Positions 8,015-16,117 of a stretch of 35,602 nt of DNA are shown here, one piece after another. The first letter of the stretch is position 1. Each line of letters starts with the position of its first letter. The notes below the pieces were generated by a model. It worked only from the letters and a program-made list of their open reading frames with translations, made no database searches and had not been told where the DNA came from. The position numbers and the translations under genes are program-made. Source of the stretch: Mycobacterium sp. 852013-50091_SCH5140682 (GTDB lineage: Bacteria; Actinomycetota; Actinomycetes; Mycobacteriales; Mycobacteriaceae); contig NZ_LZTB01000072.1 in assembly GCF_001665685.1 (NCBI RefSeq), forward strand, positions 1 through 35,602, in the 5' to 3' direction.

Positions 8015-9334
8015 TCAGCCGCGAGCGGCGGCATCCACGAGCCGATGCAACAGCTCGACGCGGGGATCTCCTTCGAGCTGGATCTCGGTATTGCACACCA
8101 CGGCCGCACCTACCCCGCGCTTTGTATCAAGCATTACGTACGAAGCCGTGCCAAATTCGCTGCCCGCATGCTGCCAAACACCATCTGCATCGCCTGCCAC
8201 TCGATGCCAGGCAAAGCCTTGAGAGATCATCGGCAACGGAGCATCGGATGCGGCTAGAACCGCAGCAGAGACCTGGTCCGACAGGGCCTCGGTAGCCCAC
8301 CGTCTGCCAAGGATCTCCGTCCCGTCGATGGTGCCCTCGCCGAGCCACACTCGTGCCCATCGGCCCAAATCGAGCGCATTCGACCGCAGCCCACCGTCTG
8401 CCAGCAGACAACTGGTGTACGGGGCATATGCCACATGACCGGTGAAGTCATCGGGTATATCTTGCGGAATCAGATTTCGGTAATCCGGCCACATTCCCCG
8501 CTTTACGCCGTTCTCGAACCACGCATGCGGATCGGCGCGATCAGCCTCATCCAAGCTGTCCCGACTGAAATCGGAACGGTTCATCCCAGCAGGCCTGAGG
8601 ATCGAATCTCGACAGTAGTCGGCGAAGTAGCGGCCCGTAACCGCGTAGACGAGGTGCCCAGCCAGATTGAAAGCAATATCGGAATACAGGTGCGACTGTC
8701 CTGGAACGGATTTCGTGAAATTCCCCATAGAGTACGTCCAACCCCGCGGCGGCGGTGTGAGGAAGTCGTGCAGCCAGCGCCCCATCTCTGCGGGGTCGGC
8801 CATCGGCCCTACGCGATACGAGTAGCCGTAAGCTCCGGGTTCAAGAGGGCTGGCCAGCGGCGTCAAATGGGTAATCAGGTGGCGAACGGTGATTGGGACG
8901 TCAGGATGGTAGGGGCTGCGCACTCTGACAGGGCCATAGACGTTGCTTTTCCCGAGAATATCGTTCACATCGGAATCCAGATCAAGCCGATGTGAAGCGG
9001 CCAGCTGGATCACAGCAGTAGCGGTAACCGTCTTGCTCACCGATCCGATGTTCAGGGTGCTGGCCGGCGTCATTTCCCGATTGTCGCGAGCGGTGCCCCA
9101 TGCATCCGCAAAGACAGTCGCGTCCCGAGTTACCGCTGCAACACTGCATCCGCGGATCCGCTGAGCGTCAGTCAGACGCTGGAAGTGGGTTTTCATGCCG
9201 ACGGGAAGTGGAGAGATATCACCCACGAGTCGTTCGTCCTCCTTAAAGCCGGTGCGCTGACAAGCTGCAATTCCAACTGTCGCCGCCCCCGCCACCGCAG
9301 AAAGCATCACCTGCCGCCGAGTCATCGCGCCCAT
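8015..9334 (-). CDS. Serine hydrolase, beta-lactamase/esterase family lipoprotein
   Basis: A 439-residue member of the class C beta-lactamase-like family (Pfam Beta-lactamase; includes esterases, peptidases and carboxylesterases). Catalytic SxxK is SVSK at 98-101. The second motif is YSD at 217-219, where many relatives have YSN. A late HAG (QHAGSEFG) matches the KTG-equivalent HxG motif. The N-terminus TRRQVMLSAVAGAATVGIAAC combines paired arginines with a lipobox, so it is probably exported and lipid-anchored at Cys25. ATG at 9334 follows AGGAGG. An operator-like palindrome sits 83-102 bases upstream. Antibiotic resistance should not be assumed; esters or small amides are equally likely substrates. 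Confidence 0.85.
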   Translation of the reverse strand: MGAMTRRQVMLSAVAGAATVGIAACQRTGFKEDERLVGDISPLPVGMKTHFQRLTDAQRIRGCSVAAVTRDATVFADAWGTARDNREMTPASTLNIGSVSKTVTATAVIQLAASHRLDLDSDVNDILGKSNVYGPVRVRSPYHPDVPITVRHLITHLTPLASPLEPGAYGYSYRVGPMADPAEMGRWLHDFLTPPPRGWTYSMGNFTKSVPGQSHLYSDIAFNLAGHLVYAVTGRYFADYCRDSILRPAGMNRSDFSRDSLDEADRADPHAWFENGVKRGMWPDYRNLIPQDIPDDFTGHVAYAPYTSCLLADGGLRSNALDLGRWARVWLGEGTIDGTEILGRRWATEALSDQVSAAVLAASDAPLPMISQGFAWHRVAGDADGVWQHAGSEFGTASYVMLDTKRGVGAAVVCNTEIQLEGDPRVELLHRLVDAAARG

Positions 9335-9416
9335 GGCACTACTTTCCCTCCTGCGGTCGATTGGCCCTCATAGCAGCATCCAGCGGAATGGAACCATCCG
9401 CGCGTTCTGTCGACTC

Positions 9417-9436
9417 GAATGTACATATGTACATTC
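9417..9436. promoter_or_regulatory. Perfect 20-bp palindrome upstream of the serine hydrolase gene
   Basis: GAATGTACATATGTACATTC is its own reverse complement. Its half-site AATGTAC is the inner half-site of the TetR operator at 7393-7431, where the partner is GTTCATT, one base away from GTACATT. It lies in the 167-base gap between the metallo-hydrolase and serine hydrolase genes. I read it as a second binding site of the TetR protein encoded at 7443. Confidence 0.7.
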
Positions 9437-9501
9437 AGGTTCTCAAACCAATATCCAACGTCGACAAATACTCATACTGTGGCGCCGCAGGAGCCGCCCT
9501 G

Positions 9502-10362
9502 CTAGCGGTGCTCCGCCAAGTAGTACTCGATGATCCGCGAGAGCATCGCTCCATCGAACGTGGACCCGTGTCCCGGGTGGACACGGGCCACTTTCATATC
9601 CTTTAGCAAAGTCAACGAGCGTATGTAGTCCTCCACAGAGGAATCTGAGGTGTAGTCGAGAAGTCCGTTCTCCGCGTCCTCGTACACCACATCACCGGCG
9701 AAGAGATCGCCCGTGTGTTCATCGAACGCTACCGCGCTGTCGCGCGTGTGCCCCGGCATGTGCACGATGGTCAGCGCAGTCTTCCCGCCAAGATCGATTC
9801 GTCCTCTGTCCGGAATCGATGTCGGCTTCGCGACTGGTCGGACCCGGTACTGTTCGATGTCGTAGTCGGCATCCGGGATCGCGGTCAGTAGCGTGTCGGC
9901 CAGCGGGTCGTGGATCCCGAGTTCGCGTGCCAGGTCAGCGCCTTTCAATGACGCTTTGGGTGGCGCATTGAGCGCAGAAACGCCCCGATGGTGAATGCGC
10001 ACGTCGGAGAACTCGTGCGCGCCACCGGAGTGATCGAGATGCCAATGGCTAACGAATGCAATCGGATCGCGCTTGAATAGCTCTGGAATACCGACTTCTA
10101 ACGAAGCTACACCGAGGCCGGTGTCGAAGACGAGATCACGGTCGGGCCCCCGCAGATGCCAGATATTGGCACTGATGATGGAATCGGCATACGGCTCGGT
10201 ATAGCAGGCCAGGCGTCCGGCATCCTCGCTCTTCCGATACCAACTGCCCTCAGCCACAGGCAGTTTCGTTCCCCTCCGCGGTTGCCAGTGTGAGCACCCG
10301 GCGACGCATGCGGAACCCACTGCCATGGTGGCGGCCGAGATTAGGAAGCGGCGCCTGATCAT
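9502..10362 (-). CDS. Metallo-beta-lactamase-fold hydrolase, exported lipoprotein
   Basis: A 286-residue MBL-fold enzyme. The zinc motif HWHLDH (His106, His108, Asp110, His111) is complete. Further ligand regions are HMPGHTRDS, GDVVYED and HPGHG towards the C-terminus. The N-terminus MIRRRFLISAATMAVGSACVAGC (quoted in parts: RRRFLIS, then VAGC) is a Tat-like lipoprotein signal with Cys23 as the lipidation site. ATG at 10362 has AGGAGG close upstream, whereas a longer frame to 10452 runs into the amidase gene without a ribosome site. The 34-base gap to the upstream amidase indicates one operon. The fold covers lactamases, lactonases and other esterases, so the substrate is open. Confidence 0.85.
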   Translation of the reverse strand: MIRRRFLISAATMAVGSACVAGCSHWQPRRGTKLPVAEGSWYRKSEDAGRLACYTEPYADSIISANIWHLRGPDRDLVFDTGLGVASLEVGIPELFKRDPIAFVSHWHLDHSGGAHEFSDVRIHHRGVSALNAPPKASLKGADLARELGIHDPLADTLLTAIPDADYDIEQYRVRPVAKPTSIPDRGRIDLGGKTALTIVHMPGHTRDSAVAFDEHTGDLFAGDVVYEDAENGLLDYTSDSSVEDYIRSLTLLKDMKVARVHPGHGSTFDGAMLSRIIEYYLAEHR

Positions 10363-10396
10363 TGATACCTCCTGGTGTGCATAGCTGCAGGGAAAA

Positions 10397-12118
10397 TCAA
10401 GGCAGGGCGGGAGTTCTTGTTGGTGCACTGCGCCTGTCACCGGTCGCCTCAAACGCTGCCGCGAGCGTCAAGAGGGCGTTGTCGTCGTAGGCTCGGCCCG
10501 CAAAGGTGAGACCCACCGGCATCCCGGTGTCGGCCATCGTGCCCATCGGCACCGTCACGGTGGGAATCCCCAGGTGTCGCGGCACCAGGTTGCCGTTGGC
10601 AACCCATACCCCGTTACGCCAGCCACGGTCCGCCGAGGCCGAATTGACGTCCATATCGGCCGCACCTACATCGGCGACCGCGGGGAAGATCACCGCGTCG
10701 AGACCGAGCTTGGCCATCCAATCCTCGAAATCCACACGACGGGTTTCTTCGAGACCCCGCAGACCCTCGGCAACGTGCGGGATGGTGGTGAAATCCACGA
10801 TCGGGTGCGTTCGAATGAACTCTGGATACGTGCTGACGCAGTCGTTAAAGCCATCGAACCGGTCGGGCAACGCCCCGTTGGGATGCACCCAGATCAGCGT
10901 GCCGTCCACGTCGGCGAGTGTATTGAGGTTGGGATCGTTGTTGGCGCGCAAGAAGTCGTCCCAGGCCCAAGCTGACAGGTCGAGGGCTTCGCGGTCGAGG
11001 AACTGTGGGCTGACAAGGCCCCGAGTACGTATGGTGGGGGCTCCAGCGCGGTCTCCTTCGTAATTGGAGACGACCGGGAAGTCCACAAGTGTCACCTTGG
11101 CGCCGGAATCCTCGAGCACTGTCTTAGCCGCGTCGAAGAGGTCGATGATCGACTGCCGAGTCTCGATGCTCTGCCCGGTAGCCCCGCCGATTCCCTGTGC
11201 ATTGCCGGTGCCGGCTTCCGGATCGTCGTTCACGTACATCTTTGGGATGCCGAATGTCCTGCTGGACAGCGTATTCCTTGCTTCGACCGCATCTTCGGGC
11301 AGCAGCGATGGATACGAGTGCGGTCGCACTAGTGAAGATCGTGGAATCTCGATCCAGGGCTGGATTCGCCAGAAATCTCCTCTGGCGTCTGGATCGTCTG
11401 CGACGATGACGTCGAGAACCTCGAGCATGTCTGCCATGGTTCGGGTGTGCGGTACGACGACGTCCATGGTAGGCACCAGTGGCCAGTTGCCCCGCGTCGA
11501 TATCACGCCGCGCGAAGGCGTATAGGCACAAAGCCCGTTGTTGGACGCGGGCGCGCGCCCGCTTGACCAGGTCTCCTCGCCCAGACCGAAGGCCGCGAAG
11601 CTCGCGGCGGTCGCCGTTCCTGAACCGTTGGAGGATCCCGAGCCGAAAGCCGATGTCAGGTAAGAGCGGTTGTATGGGCTTTCCGCACGCCCGTAGACGC
11701 CCCGCTGCATACCTCCGTTCGCCATCGGCGGCATGTTGGTGAGGCCGATGAGGACTGCTCCCCCAGCGCGCAGCCGCTCAATCGTGTATGCATCACGCTG
11801 AGCGACAAGGTCTTTGAATGCGTGTGAGCCGGCAGCGGCGGTCAGTCCACGTGCGAGATAACTGTTCTTCGCTGTGTATGGGATGCCGTCGAGCGGGCCC
11901 AGCGTTTCTCCTGCCTCGCGGCGCTGATCAGAAGCACGGGCGTCAACGAGTGCGTTTGGATTCATGACCACCATTGCATTGAGGCGTGGGCCGCTGCGGT
12001 CGAAAGCCTCAATGCGCTCCAAATAGCTGCTGACCAGCTGTTCGCTGGTTGCCGATCCGTCTTCCAACGCACGGCGAAGCTGCGCAATGCTCGCTTCCAC
12101 AACGTTGAACCGCGTCAC
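10397..12118 (-). CDS. Amidase signature (AS) family amidase
   Basis: A 573-residue amidase of the family that includes GatA and fatty-acid or peptide amidases, hydrolysing a carboxamide to acid and amine or ammonia. The Ser-cisSer-Lys triad can be placed: Lys84 in PYTAKNSY, the Gly/Ser-rich loop FGSGSSNGSG (158-167) with the cis-serine at 162 or 163, and nucleophile Ser186 in EETWSSGRAPAS, where relatives have DTGGSIRIPAS. The loop is unusually diverged. GTG at 12118 is chosen because the family usually starts close to FNVVEASIAQLRRAL, and GGAAAGGA lies about ten bases upstream; ATG at 12148 is an alternative. No export signal is visible, so it is probably cytoplasmic, and it is the first gene of the leftward hydrolase operon. 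Confidence 0.88.
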   Translation of the reverse strand: MTRFNVVEASIAQLRRALEDGSATSEQLVSSYLERIEAFDRSGPRLNAMVVMNPNALVDARASDQRREAGETLGPLDGIPYTAKNSYLARGLTAAAGSHAFKDLVAQRDAYTIERLRAGGAVLIGLTNMPPMANGGMQRGVYGRAESPYNRSYLTSAFGSGSSNGSGTATAASFAAFGLGEETWSSGRAPASNNGLCAYTPSRGVISTRGNWPLVPTMDVVVPHTRTMADMLEVLDVIVADDPDARGDFWRIQPWIEIPRSSLVRPHSYPSLLPEDAVEARNTLSSRTFGIPKMYVNDDPEAGTGNAQGIGGATGQSIETRQSIIDLFDAAKTVLEDSGAKVTLVDFPVVSNYEGDRAGAPTIRTRGLVSPQFLDREALDLSAWAWDDFLRANNDPNLNTLADVDGTLIWVHPNGALPDRFDGFNDCVSTYPEFIRTHPIVDFTTIPHVAEGLRGLEETRRVDFEDWMAKLGLDAVIFPAVADVGAADMDVNSASADRGWRNGVWVANGNLVPRHLGIPTVTVPMGTMADTGMPVGLTFAGRAYDDNALLTLAAAFEATGDRRSAPTRTPALP

Positions 12119-12672
12119 TGAATCATCGTCCTTTCCGATCTTGTTCATCGAGTACAAAGAAGGATTCCGACTCGGCGCGGTGGGATCCGTTCCGCAAGGA
12201 ACAACGTGGCAATGGACCGCATCCGCCTGGTCGGAGGGCCGGCGGCGAACCCTGCGCCACCTGCGTGATCATCGCGCGAACCCGCTGGAAGCGCTCGGCG
12301 ACTCTGACAACCATAGACCGTCCGCGCCGGCGACGATGCGCGATTGCCTGGAACCACGCGCGGTGCGGGTCGTTTCGGCGAGTCGCTTGGCCACTAATGA
12401 AACTATTCGGTTACCGACTGTCGGGGCGTCGACCGGCGGTTTGAGTATGCCGAATGCTATTGCCGTACTGGCTAAACGCGCGGCCCAGCTAGGCCAGAGC
12501 TTGGCGGATGAGTTCAGCACGGCGACAGCGCATGCGGAGCCCACGCGTGCCTTCTGCCCATTGCACCGGTTGCATTCCGCAGCCGTCTCGCCGAGTTCGT
12601 TCGCGTCGCTAGGGCAAGCAATCCGGCACTCTGGCGCGAGCAGCGGTGGCCAAGATGCACCGCCGCTATCTA
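12119..12672. other. Divergent intergenic region, no supported gene
   Basis: About 550 bases between the amidase and deiminase operons. A plus-strand frame crosses it but has no ribosome site or recognisable motif, and small minus-strand frames are equally unconvincing. Two short overlapping palindromes, CGGTTACCG (12408-12416) and CCGACTGTCGG (12414-12424), could be operators. The length is unusual for a simple divergent promoter and may include decayed sequence. Confidence 0.45.
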
Positions 12673-12701
12673 TTGACTAAATTTTCAATCAACGGCATAT
12701 T
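12673..12701 (+). promoter_or_regulatory. Strong leaderless promoter of the deiminase-transporter operon
   Basis: TTGACT (12673-12678) and CATATT (12696-12701) are separated by exactly 17 bases, and seven bases separate the -10 box from ATG at 12709. This geometry puts the transcription start at or one base before the A of ATG. No ribosome site precedes that ATG. The interval 12673-12692 is also an imperfect palindrome (seven of ten pairs), so it may double as a repressor site. Confidence 0.75.
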
Positions 12702-12708
12702 GGCGGCT

Positions 12709-13869
12709 ATGGCATCACTCACAATTGACTCCACCGGCACCGCTCCTCACACCGAAGATCCCGCGATCGCACCGACCTACCGTTCAGAGCTGGCACCACA
12801 TGGCTTGGAGGCTGTCCCGCGCCGCGCCAAACCGCAGGTCGACCCGCGACTTGCCAACTACCGGATGCCGGCTGAATGGGAACCACATGAACGGACCCTT
12901 CTGACCTGGCCGACGCGTGAAAGCCTGTGGCGCGGCGTATTTGACGAAGCCAAGCGCGATTATGCGACTGTCGTTCGAACGATCGCCGACTTCGAGCCAG
13001 TCACCGTCATCGCTCTGCCAGGCACCTCGGCAGAGGTCTACGACTACTGCGGCACTACCAATGTAGAGGTGCTGGAGGCCGACGTTGATGACTCTTGGAT
13101 CCGGGACAACGGTCCACTCGTAGTCAAGGACGCCCAAGGTCACCGCCTCGGCGTCGACTTCAATTTCAATTCTTGGGGACGCAAGTTCTTGCCCTACGGC
13201 GCCGATGCCAATCTGGCCCGCCTAGTGCTGGACCATCTGGGGATCGAGCGAGTCGGAGTCGACATGGTTTTCGAGGGCGGGGCTCTCAGCGTCGACGGCG
13301 ATGGAACCCTGATCACGACCGCCCAGTGCATTCTGCATAGCAATCGCAACCCCGATCTCTCTGCGGACGACATCTTGGCAACTTTGAGAGCTGCACTTGG
13401 GGCGAAAACCACGCTGCTGCTTCCATTCGGACACCTCGATGACCGGCACACCGACGGGCACGTCGACGGAGTAGCCACCTTTACGCGCCCGGGCCGGATC
13501 ATCGCGCAGACGTGCAGCGATGCACACAACGTCAATCACGAGGCGATGGCGCGGAATTTGCGCTACCTGCGCGACCATCCCGATGCTGGCGGACGAACGG
13601 TAAAGGTGAGCGGACTGGATCTCTGGTCCGGTTTCAAAGTTGACGGTGTCGACGAATACGTCTCGTACGCAAACTTTTACGTCGCGAACGGCGTCGTAGT
13701 CGTGCCCACGAGCGGTAACGGCGAAGACGATGAACGAGCGCTAGCCGCAGTCGGAGCGGAGTTTCCGGACAGGCAAGTCCTCGGAGTGGCGGGGCAGGTA
13801 ATCGCGTTCGGTGGGGGCGGCCCGCACTGCATCACAATGCAGGTTCCAGTCGCAGGCCCCACGCGGTGA
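12709..13869 (+). CDS. Agmatine deiminase / peptidylarginine deiminase-like guanidine hydrolase
   Basis: A 386-residue protein of the PAD_porph/agmatine deiminase family, which converts a guanidino group to a ureido group with release of ammonia (agmatine to N-carbamoylputrescine in AguA). Family landmarks in order: MPAEWEPHERTLLTWP (from residue 53), DDSWIRDNGP, FNFNSWGRKFLPYGAD, FEGGALSVDGDG, GHVDGVATF and the nucleophile Cys374 in GGGGPHCITMQ. Classical AguA has GGGNIHCITQQ, so two residues next to the nucleophile differ and substrate may too. The first 52 residues extend beyond typical AguA. The leaderless promoter decides ATG 12709; in-frame GTG 12646 lies upstream of that promoter. Its stop overlaps the next gene (GTGA). 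No N-carbamoylputrescine amidase of the usual nitrilase type is in the window. Confidence 0.85.
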   Translation: MASLTIDSTGTAPHTEDPAIAPTYRSELAPHGLEAVPRRAKPQVDPRLANYRMPAEWEPHERTLLTWPTRESLWRGVFDEAKRDYATVVRTIADFEPVTVIALPGTSAEVYDYCGTTNVEVLEADVDDSWIRDNGPLVVKDAQGHRLGVDFNFNSWGRKFLPYGADANLARLVLDHLGIERVGVDMVFEGGALSVDGDGTLITTAQCILHSNRNPDLSADDILATLRAALGAKTTLLLPFGHLDDRHTDGHVDGVATFTRPGRIIAQTCSDAHNVNHEAMARNLRYLRDHPDAGGRTVKVSGLDLWSGFKVDGVDEYVSYANFYVANGVVVVPTSGNGEDDERALAAVGAEFPDRQVLGVAGQVIAFGGGGPHCITMQVPVAGPTR

Positions 13870-14996
13870 CCGAAATCGAGACCAGGCCGGCCAGCCAAAC
13901 TGGTGCCGAAACACCAGTGGCGCCGGGATCCATCGTCGTTCAAGACCTTGCCAAGCAATACGGACGTAGGGCCGCGGTTGACGGGCTCACCCTGAGCGTT
14001 GAATCCGGTGAATTCTTAGCATTGTTGGGCCCTTCCGGCTGTGGCAAGTCGACAACGCTGCGGATGCTCGCAGGGTTGGAAGCGCCCGATCGGGGGGCGA
14101 TCTCAATCTCCGGTCGCGACGTCACGCGCGTCCCGGCACATCGCCGAAACGTTCACACCGTCTTTCAGTCATACGCATTGTTCCCCCACCTTACGGTCGC
14201 CGACAATGTTGCTTTTCCGCTGCGGCAACAGGGCGTCGAGCGCTCCGAAGTCGATCGCAGGGTCGCTGAGGCATTGGCAGCCGTTCAGCTCGGCGACGCT
14301 GGACCCAAATCGGTGAGCAACCTGTCCGGCGGCCAGCAACAACGTGTCGCGCTGGCCCGTGCCGTTGTCGATCGTCCGGCGGTGTTGCTCCTTGATGAGC
14401 CGATGTCCGCGCTCGATCGCGCATTGAGGCAAGCCATGCAGATCGAAATACGGCTCATCCAACAGGAACTGGGCGTAACTACCATTCTCGTCAGTCACGA
14501 CCAAGAAGAGGCTCTGAGCCTGGCGGACCGGATCGCGATCATGTCCAACGGACGGCTAGAACAAGTCGGCAGCGCGGAGGACGTGTACGACCGGCCAGCC
14601 AACCGGTTCGTCGCCGGTTTTGTCGGGGAACAGAATGAAATCAGCGGCCGATGTGACAGCCGCGGCATCCTGAGGCACCCGAAGCTCAGCGTCGCGGCGG
14701 TGGACTCTCGCACAATCGGCCCGGCGGTGGCCCTGGTACGACCTGAGCACGTCAACATAGACACCCAATCCACGTGTGCCGCTCCAGATACAGTCAACAG
14801 TGTTTGCGGGATAGTCCGTGGAGTCAGCATCGCCGGCATCTGCACGGTTGTACTCGTCCATGCCGACGGACTCAACCTCATCGCCCGCGTTCCCCGCGAC
14901 GGGCGCCCAGTACCGAAAGTCGCCGACTGTGTCCGGTGCTGGTGGCACCCCTCTCAAGTCAGCATTTTTGTCGAGCCCGGAAGCCCAGAAGATTGA
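13866..14996 (+). CDS. Spermidine/putrescine-type ABC transporter ATP-binding protein (PotA-like)
   Basis: A 376-residue ATPase that powers the importer encoded by the next two genes. Walker A GPSGCGKST is at 55-63, Q-loop Gln101, signature LSGGQQQR at 153-160, Walker B VLLLDEP at 173-179, and the switch histidine is in VSHD. The remaining C-terminal part has the TOBE-like regulatory domain of PotA/CysA-type ATPases (ALVRPEHVNI is the usual landmark). GTG at 13866 overlaps the deiminase stop by four bases, and its own stop overlaps the binding-protein start. PotA-type ATPases also serve iron, thiamine and 2-aminoethylphosphonate importers, so polyamine-type specificity comes mainly from the binding protein. 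Confidence 0.92.
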   Translation: MTEIETRPASQTGAETPVAPGSIVVQDLAKQYGRRAAVDGLTLSVESGEFLALLGPSGCGKSTTLRMLAGLEAPDRGAISISGRDVTRVPAHRRNVHTVFQSYALFPHLTVADNVAFPLRQQGVERSEVDRRVAEALAAVQLGDAGPKSVSNLSGGQQQRVALARAVVDRPAVLLLDEPMSALDRALRQAMQIEIRLIQQELGVTTILVSHDQEEALSLADRIAIMSNGRLEQVGSAEDVYDRPANRFVAGFVGEQNEISGRCDSRGILRHPKLSVAAVDSRTIGPAVALVRPEHVNIDTQSTCAAPDTVNSVCGIVRGVSIAGICTVVLVHADGLNLIARVPRDGRPVPKVADCVRCWWHPSQVSIFVEPGSPED

Positions 14997-16117
14997 TCCA
15001 TAGAACATTCGTCAAATTGTTGTCGATCACCGTCGCCGCCGTGCTCACATTGACGGCGTGCGGCTCGGGCCCCGAAGCCGAAGGCGTCGAGGTCCCCAAC
15101 TACCCAACCGAAGTGAAGTCGGGCTCCACGCTACGGATCTACTCTTGGGCAGAGTATTTCTCGCCCAAGAACATCGAATCCTTTGAGAAGGCTACCGGCG
15201 TAAAGATTCAAATCGACGCGTACGCCTCAGCTGAAGAGGCCCTGGCAAAGCTACGCCTCAGCCGGGGTACGAGCGGCTACGATCTTGTCGTGATGGACGG
15301 CGCATACGTCCCACAACTGGTAGCAGCCCACGCGCTTCTACCCTGGGATAAGCAACGTCTTCCCGGCTTATCAGGAATCACGCCGACCTTCCTGAATCAA
15401 TCCTGGGATCCAGGAAACAGATACGCGATACCGAAATCAGGTGGGTCCACCGGGTACGTGTGGGACAGCTCGCTGATTGCTCAGCCGTTGCAGTCATGGA
15501 ACGACTTCTTTGTTCACATGGCCGACTCCGCTGTGCGTGGACGCACATCGGTCATCGACGGGGCACCTTCAGTGATCGGCTCGTATTTCTGGGCCAACGG
15601 GATCGATGATCAGACTACAGATCCGGCTAACTACGCGGCGGCCGAGAACTACCTCGGACATAACGTCATCCCTCATCTAAAACAGTTCAACTCATATCCG
15701 AGGGCCGAATTGTCCAACGGCGCAATTGTATTGGCGCAGACGTTTACCGGCGACGCGCGTAGCGCTTTGATGGATGGGCCATCAACGCTGCGATTCGCAC
15801 TCGGATCGCCGAAGACGGACCTGTACGTTGACCACTTCATCATGCCGAGAGGTTCATCGAATCCAGCTGCAGCACACGCGTTCGTCCAGTATCTCCTGGA
15901 CCCTGGCCGGGCGGCCGAAGAGACGCTCCAAACCGGCTACTACACCGGTGTTCAAGCGTCGCGCGCTCAGATGCCGGCGGACACTCCGTTTCCCGAAATC
16001 GTGTTCTTCGACGACGGCGTAAGCCCAGATCGCTTCATTCCTGCCCAATTTACGGAAGATGCTCGCAAACAATCGACAGCGGCGTTCCAGCGGCTCAAAG
16101 CGAGGGCTTCGCAATGA
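14993..16117 (+). CDS. Polyamine-type ABC transporter substrate-binding lipoprotein (PotD-like)
   Basis: A 374-residue periplasmic-type binding protein. A short basic N-terminus (IHRTFVKLL), hydrophobic core and lipobox LTAC give lipidation at Cys23. The mature part begins with LRIYSWAEYFSPKNIESFEK, followed by SAEEALAKL and YDLVVMDGAYVPQL, closely following the PotD/PotF layout (IYNWxxYI...FEKETG...GYDLVVP). TTG at 14993 overlaps the ATPase stop (TTGA) and gives a complete lipoprotein signal. A longer reading from 14774 would start inside the ATPase gene and is rejected. The ligand is probably a cationic amine, polyamine or guanidino compound, but the binding-pocket residues cannot be verified here. 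Confidence 0.88.
   Translation: MIHRTFVKLLSITVAAVLTLTACGSGPEAEGVEVPNYPTEVKSGSTLRIYSWAEYFSPKNIESFEKATGVKIQIDAYASAEEALAKLRLSRGTSGYDLVVMDGAYVPQLVAAHALLPWDKQRLPGLSGITPTFLNQSWDPGNRYAIPKSGGSTGYVWDSSLIAQPLQSWNDFFVHMADSAVRGRTSVIDGAPSVIGSYFWANGIDDQTTDPANYAAAENYLGHNVIPHLKQFNSYPRAELSNGAIVLAQTFTGDARSALMDGPSTLRFALGSPKTDLYVDHFIMPRGSSNPAAAHAFVQYLLDPGRAAEETLQTGYYTGVQASRAQMPADTPFPEIVFFDDGVSPDRFIPAQFTEDARKQSTAAFQRLKARASQ

Noticed and set aside
8015..10362. Beta-lactam resistance pair (serine plus metallo enzymes)
   Set aside because: Both folds are dominated by other hydrolases, the YSD motif is atypical, and the context is catabolic; resistance cannot be claimed.
12087..12680. Plus-strand frame across the divergent gap
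   Set aside because: It starts inside the amidase gene, has no ribosome site or recognisable fold and runs over the deiminase promoter.
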